Shown here: positions 58,441-64,000 of the stretch, in pieces | Position numbering within the stretch: position 1 is the first letter of the stretch | Layout: each line of letters begins with the position of its first letter | Origin: Primulina eburnea | Lineage: Eukaryota > Streptophyta > Magnoliopsida > Lamiales > Gesneriaceae | Length of the DNA stretch: 64,000 nucleotides | Reading direction: 5' to 3' | NCBI RefSeq assembly: GCF_022965805.1 | Contig: NC_133115.1 | Span: 36,261,321 to 36,325,320, forward strand | The notes under the pieces: generated by a model | The model's database searches: none | What the model was told of the DNA's origin: nothing | What the model saw: the letters and a program-made list of their open reading frames with translations, nothing else | Program-made: the position numbers and the translations under genes

Positions 58441-60057
58441 ATGAAGAAGAATCCATTAAAAACTTCCAAAAGTTACGTCAATGAAATTAAGGCATCACAG
58501 AAATATGATGGTGGGGAGGAATTATGCCCAATCGCCAGAAGTATTTCTATGTATACAGGTTAGAATCAGGAACAAATCTAGCTTTTTTCGTTTCATATTT
58601 TGCTTTTTTATTTTTCTCGTGGTTTGTGATCATGTTCTTGAAAATTTACATCATTTTCCATCTCATATGAAGATCGACTCTAAACGTTTCTGAAATTGTA
58701 ACATGATCTCGATCATACGATATTTAGGTAATGGAAAACAAAGGAAGATAGCTGAAGATATACTAAGGCATGGAAATGTGATTAGAGTTCCGGCCACGGT
58801 ATTCACGTTTCGCGAACTGGCCATTGCTACAGAAAACTTCAGTCCTGAACTTCTAGTCGGTGAAGGAGGCTTTGGAAGAGTCTACAAGGGTCACCTTAAG
58901 AATATCAATCAAGTATTTGCCACCTTTCTCTACTGCTTTTTAGTTTCAAGTTATGTTTCAACGTATAATTTTCACGTTATTTCTTGCCAAGATTGTTGCT
59001 GTCAAGCAGCTTGACAGAAATTGGATTCAAGGAAACAGAGAATTCCTAGCAGAGGTCTTGACATTGAGCCTCGTCAACCACCCGAATCTAGTAAATTTGA
59101 TTGGATATTGCGCAGATGGCCGCCAAAGGATATTGGTGTATGAATACATACAAAATGGATCTTTAGAAGATCATATTCATGGTAAATACCTCAATATGAT
59201 TTGATAATATTGACATTGGAAAAAGAAACTTGTACGACTGGGTTCGATTTCTTGGTGGTTTTGTGGATAAAGTTGCTACTTTTTCATGATTTCAGATTTG
59301 CCACCAGATAAGAATGCCTCTGGACTGGTACACCAGAATGCAGATAGCTAAAGGTGCAGCACAGGGACTTGAGTACTTGCATGATACAGCAAACCCTTCA
59401 ATAATATACCGTGATTTCAAGATTTCTAACATATTGTTGGACGAGATGTTCAATCCTAAGCTGTCGGATTTTGGACTTTCTAAGTTGGGTCAAAAAGGTG
59501 GAGAGGATCATGAGTCCAGTAGGTTGATGGAGACGTATGGATACTGTGCACCAGAGTATGCTCAGACAGACCACCTTACGACTAAATCTGATGTTTATTG
59601 TTTCGGTGCTGTGTTTCTTGAGATTATTTCAGGGAGGAAAGCAATAGATAACTCAAAACCAGCTGAAGAGGACAATCTAGTCGAATGGGTTAGTTAACTA
59701 ACTTATTTTTCAATCAAATTTATTGAATTTGTGTCCAATTTCACAAGTCGAACCAAATTATATCCTAAGCAAACTCAAAACGTTATGTTTTGAATCTTGA
59801 GCACGTAGGCGAAGCCACTTTTCAAGGACAGAAGCAACTTTACGTTGATGGTGGATCCATTGCTCGAAGGGACATATCCGGAGAAGGGTCTGAATAAAGC
59901 TCTTGCTATTGCAGCTATGTGCCTTCAAGAAGAAGCCAGCACACGACCCCTCATCGGGGAGGTTGCCACTGCACTCGAATATTTAGCCATGGAAACAGAT
60001 GAAGATATGAGTGCAACAGACACGGAAAAAAATAGCCGAGTTAAAGAAATTTTCTAG
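58441..60057 (+). CDS. Receptor-like cytoplasmic kinase, RLCK-VII/PBL type; one-base insertion
   Basis: Exons 58441-58558, 58728-58912, 58992-59181, 59296-59688 and 59809-60057, all GT-AG. Kinase motifs: [16 protein letters not shown], glycine loop [12 protein letters not shown], the ATP-binding Lys in IVAVKQL, catalytic [20 protein letters not shown] and [27 protein letters not shown] kinases relay signals from surface immune or hormone receptors at the plasma membrane. Exon 4 has an extra T at 59315 (GATAAGAATGCCTCTGG where GATAAGAAGCCTCTGG is expected). Exon 4's length is off by exactly one base and all other phases fit, so the corrected protein would be 377 aa. As written, the product ends early, before the catalytic loop. 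The N-terminus ([12 protein letters not shown]) lacks an obvious acylation site, so an upstream exon may be missing. Confidence 0.85.
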
Positions 60058-61257
60058 GACCTTTAGTATATATGGACATGATCAATATATTCTTGTTACA
60101 TATAAGGAAGAAAAAGGAATAATGCGTTATGAGAATTGTTAGAATACTTAGACAGCGGCATGCATTTTCACTTCGGTTATATTTATGTAAAGATGATAAT
60201 TTAGCTATCATTTAAAAAAAAAAACCGCATGATAAGGAAATTGGCCGTCCTTTTTGTTTCTGTTTTGGGCACTTCTTCTGTGCAAATGGGGTTTGTTTAC
60301 AGTTTCTAAAATAGACTTCTTAATTCGTGGCAGAGGCTTCAGGGCCCGGAGAAGAGATTGTCTGAGATAATGTGTAAGGCGTGATGTTGGAGCCCATTAA
60401 TTCTTTGTGCGATCACTTCTTTAACATATTTCTGCACAATATGTGACTCGAACAGTAGAAGTTCGGGCTCGGGTAATGAGAAACCAACATGCCCACATTT
60501 TGACACTAAAGTGTTTCATTAACATACCATGCTTAAACTTGCGTGTGTTTGTTCGTTTAGGTTCTCCGGTGACAGACAGTAGCTGTCAAATTTAAAAATA
60601 ATTTCCGTGCACTTTCAAAATAAGATTTCTAAGAGCGGAGCATATAATGCCTTCTAACCATGAAATTTAAAAGCTCACCATGATAGTCCATGCACAATGA
60701 CATATCCTCGAAATAAATTCAGATTTTTTTTTGGAATTTACTGCACATGCGCCATTTTCCTACATTTAAAAAGAAAGATGGAAGAAAACACCAGGAGCGA
60801 GCGACAATTTGCAAAAGATGAAAATATTTTTATGGGGCTTCCATTCTAGAGGAATAATCAAACCTACCACTCGTAGGAAACCAATTTGTAAGTGGCTATT
60901 CTTTTCAAGTTTTAACACACGAATTTGTCAGCAGTACCGAAATTCTGTTACCAGGAAAATCATCTTTTGACAAAATAATGCCGTAAGGTGTAAATTTGAA
61001 GGGATAAACTTTGATCTCTAGAGAAATGCTGTTTCGATTTCTTTTAGTTATGACAAAAGTTAAAATACAGTGTTCAACAGATAAAACTACTTAAAAGCCT
61101 AAACAAAAGATGGCCCAAATCTTTTACATGAAGAAACAAACAAGAATTTATGAATTCAGATCATACTTTTGGAACAATTAAACGCCGCAAGGCTGAAATA
61201 GGCATACCAAGAGTGGATCAACACCTCAGCTGAAGTTGTGATTAGAAACTGAGTTTG
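60058..61257. other. Convergent intergenic region between kinase and MAPDA 3' ends
   Basis: Contains both 3' UTRs. No other coding or repeat feature is recognised. Confidence 0.4.
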
Positions 61258-63481
61258 CTAAAAGTATGTTGCAAATATCTCCTTCAGTTCTCCTTTTACT
61301 TCATCGCCAGCAAAAATAACCTCAATGGCCTTCTGAGCTAGCAGAAACATTTCCCTCCTTCCAAGACCTTGCAATGAAGAATTTAACAAAGAAAACCAAT
61401 AAGGAAGCTAACACCTTAAGGAAACAAAAATTTTACTCCCATAAAAACATAAAATCAACAAAAAAACAAGAACCTACCAAATGCAGATGAGGCAAGGCTG
61501 TACTCATAAGATAGACTGGTAGAAAAAACTCCGGCATCGTCCGTGCATAAAACTAATGGGTGGTTTGATTTATACAAATCAGCTGCAAGTAAAACTCACA
61601 CGTTGAGCATGGAATTTGATGGTCATCAGTTTTGGAAACTACTTAGTTTTTCTCAGGCGCACAAGGGAAACACAGGCTGAAAGTCATCAGGTTCGCTCCC
61701 ACAAATTGAAACAAAACCAGAAAAAAGAGTATCAATGCAGAATTAACAAATCTTACCGAAATGATGAACATCCACGGAAGCAATTGTTTCGGTTCTAATG
61801 TTGGAAGTTAAACAAATCTCCACCTGTGAATCAGGAAAAAACTAAAGAAATGGAACAATTGGCAGTGACAGGCAATGATGGATTGACAGGAATTTACGCG
61901 CCAGTTATTGCATTTTATATTGAACCGAGTAATGGATTAGGAATCGAACCGGGATCTTGAGACTTTTTAATACTTCCCACTCCTCCTCTTCAAAACAACA
62001 AGCATGTCCGATTCTCCTCGGATGAAAATCTAGCATCGCGAGGATTTCCTTTTGATTGGGAACCTATAAGCACTAAGTAGCGAAGTAGAATACTCAGAGT
62101 AATGCAAATGGCAATATCATGAAATAATAATTGACCAAGGAGCAAAGTCATATGCACCTCCCCACAGTGCAGCGTGATTGGAAGCCCTTGCTTTTTCGCA
62201 AACTCTAAAGCTGGTAAATACGTCACCCTGGTACAAGATAAACTCAGAAAGGAATTATATTACAGAAACTAAATGGAAGAACACATTATATACAACAACT
62301 GGTAGAATAGAATACCATTCACCAATCCCTGGATTGCCAGAAAGATCTATGCCCACCACTCCCAAGTTTTTCATTTCCAGCGCTAGTTCAACCTTGACAA
62401 AGTGAAGAGTTTTAAATTCCTTTGGTTTGAACGATTTACATCTTGACGCATCTTAATCAAGTGCACAAACTTACAGTTTCCATAGCAGCTTTGGTAGTTT
62501 CACGACGGTCAATACTGAGAAGAAGCCTCACGTATATCTTTTTCCTTTCAACTCCATTACAAAACAAAGAAGCACGAGCTGAAGTTTCCACATCAGAAAG
62601 ATCAACCTCAACAGCATTGACGGATCTTATTCCTTCGAGAACTGCTTCCATGTATGAGTGCTTGCTCATGCCCTTGGAATCATTCCTCTGCAATTTAATT
62701 ATGGAGAGGAAACAATTCTTTGCTTACTAAAATTGTCAATTACAGATCAACACAGCTACAACCAACTGGTGGTATAAAATCATATACCTTTGGAGTTGTT
62801 CTCAATTCCAAGTAAACGACATTATCAGCAGCAAAATCTTCAATAACCTACATAAAAAGAAGAGTAAATAAGAGTTTTGCGTATGAAACCGAAAAACTTC
62901 ATGAAAAGAAGCTCGCACCTCTTTGGTGATTCTTGTGACAGTTTTGTGATCAGTAGTAAGAATATGGATTAAATCAAACATCTTGAACACTTCACTGAGT
63001 GATCGATCATCTGAATTTTTGTGGGTGGGAGCAAAATTAACCTCAAATGATAAGAAAACCACATACGCGAGCATTGAGCAAACAAATGAAATGACAGCGA
63101 ACATTAACTGATGAGCCCAATTCAAACACTATGATCATAAAAAATTTCACAGGCAAAGGTACATACTTTTCAAAATTACATGCTCCACATCGGAGAAAAC
63201 TATAGCGCCCTTCTCACTCAAATCTCCAGCCAGTTCCCTGCTCAAAAAATTTACTCAGAAGAATTAAACTCACCATTCCCCTTTGCCCATAACTACACAA
63301 AACATCTAATCTAAAACAAAAGGCATCTCTAATGCTCACACCAGAATAAAATTTTATCGAGTAAATGGAATAATGAAAGAAAATGTGTAGATTAGTAAAC
63401 ATACAACAGAGTGGAGTCTCTAATGGAGCCATTTAGGTGCGCATGTAATTCAATCTTGGGCATCGACACACACCACTCCAT
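61258..63481 (-). CDS. MAPDA: N6-methyl-AMP deaminase (MAPDA/ADAL), 351 aa, 11 exons
   Basis: Exons 63405-63481, 63167-63237, 62919-63010, 62788-62847, 62475-62687, 62316-62392, 62158-62227, 61950-62063, 61757-61823, 61478-61582 and 61258-61367 join to 1056 nt, all GT-AG and in phase. Adenosine-deaminase family residues are in place: metal ligands in KIELHAHLNGS, the GIDLSGNP motif, LPITLHCGE with the catalytic Glu, RIGHACCF and the metal-binding TDDAGVFST. The enzyme removes the methylamino group from N6-methyl-AMP released by turnover of m6A-modified RNA, yielding IMP in the cytosol, and so stops modified nucleotides re-entering RNA. The length matches the plant family (about 350-360). The start MEWCVSMPKIELHAH agrees with relatives. 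A cluster of site II (TGGGCY) motifs lies 140-240 bp upstream. Confidence 0.95.
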
Positions 63482-63622
63482 GTTTCCCACTCAACTTGCT
63501 CCACGATACTTTTTTCTAGGACAAGTACAATTGCGGGGACTCCTTGGTTTTTTGAAAGCCAAGAAGAAATTTTTTTCACGTCTTGCCGAAACCCGACAGA
63601 CGAACGCAGTTAAATCGCGGAT

Positions 63623-63719
63623 TGGGCTTTGGTTGATGGGCTTTACTAATACTTATGGGCCCATTGTCACCGTTTCAGAGGCTTTAAATTATATAGCACT
63701 TTGAATGGTTAGCGGCCCA
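63623..63719 (-). promoter_or_regulatory. Cluster of four site II (TGGGCY) motifs in the MAPDA promoter
   Basis: TGGGCT at 63623-63628 and 63637-63642, TGGGCC at 63656-63661 (palindromic TGGGCCCA) and GGCCCA at 63714-63719 lie 140-240 bp upstream of the MAPDA start. Site II elements in plants are bound by TCP factors and are enriched before growth-related and housekeeping genes. Confidence 0.6.
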
Positions 63720-64000
63720 TGTTTCGGTTAATATGAGCTTAATTATATTAGAAAAGTTCTAATTAATTTCTTAGACATATTCATAATCGTGTTAAATTAA
63801 TCGTACTCAATTACGGGAGGACTGTTTTTTTTTATTCTATAATCATTTGATATATTACTTCTGAATTATATATTATATTATATATATGATGTAAAAAAAT
63901 ATTTATTTCTTCGGTTTTAAATATGTTTTCTTAAAAAGTAATTTTTTGGGTTTTGGGGCTTGTCCTTGTTCGTTAAAAATTGTTTAACATTAAAAATACT
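63720..64000. other. AT-rich right edge
   Basis: No gene or repeat is recognised in the last 280 bp. Confidence 0.4.

Noticed and set aside
61935..61965. tRNA or SINE B-box-like GGTTCGATTCC on the minus strand
   Set aside because: It falls at the donor site of a clean MAPDA exon (phase fits, AAGATCCCG/GTTCG). No A-box or cloverleaf is present upstream.
63411..63704. 97-aa plus-strand frame opposite MAPDA exon 1
   Set aside because: It overlaps MAPDA exon 1 on the other strand and runs through its promoter motifs, so it is an antisense shadow.
1..64000. CRISPR arrays, rRNA genes, plastid or mitochondrial insertions, endogenous viral sequence
   Set aside because: I looked for regularly spaced repeats, rRNA or organelle gene sequence and viral-type proteins and saw none. 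The TOM1 gene is a plant host protein, not a viral one.

Overview
The window is nuclear DNA of a flowering plant. The evidence is genes split by GT-AG introns, AT-rich intergenic DNA full of plant transposon debris, a MIR171 hairpin, and plant-specific families (arogenate dehydratase, GH17-X8 glucanase, S40 regulators, TOM1, RLCK-VII kinase). It looks like a dicot, possibly an asterid; no single feature fixes the species. Exon boundaries were worked out by eye from splice sites, reading phase and family homology.

Layout from left to right. 0-8.4 kb: a possible terminal exon at the edge, a conserved plant protein of unknown function (+), and UTP6 (-) with an in-frame stop. 10.1-15.8 kb: a decayed rhamnogalacturonan lyase (+) and a TDP2-like DNA-repair phosphodiesterase (-) carrying two single-base indels. 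16.8-24.8 kb: a GH17-X8 beta-1,3-glucanase (-) and an arogenate/prephenate dehydratase (-), both intact. 26-30.2 kb: a TRIM element, a Gypsy-like LTR, MIR171 (+) and an S40-family gene (-). 32-34.8 kb: a LINE remnant, a foldback MITE and a hAT element with a visible target-site duplication. 34.8-38.4 kb: a starch synthase III pseudogene (-) that has lost its middle. 39.4-47.3 kb: a small plant protein (+), one CACTA terminus, a second S40 gene (+) and a small basic protein (-). 47.4-52.9 kb: repeat-rich DNA with MITEs and two related LTR-like blocks. 52.9-56.4 kb: TOM1 (-). 58.4-60.1 kb: an RLCK-VII kinase (+) with a one-base insertion. 61.3-63.5 kb: MAPDA, the N6-methyl-AMP deaminase (-).

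There is no operon-like organisation. Most genes are unrelated housekeeping, metabolic or signalling genes. The unifying pattern is a contrast. Six multi-exon or recognised-family genes read through perfectly. Three (UTP6, TDP2, RLCK) carry one or two point lesions in otherwise intact frames, which suggests uncorrected assembly errors or very recent damage. Two (RG lyase, starch synthase III) are multiply damaged and are true pseudogenes.

I found no CRISPR array, rRNA, confident tRNA, organelle insertion or viral insertion. The best candidates for a closer look are MIR171, the internally deleted starch synthase III, the UTP6 internal stop, the dated mobile elements (hAT, TRIM) and the seven-member foldback MITE family.
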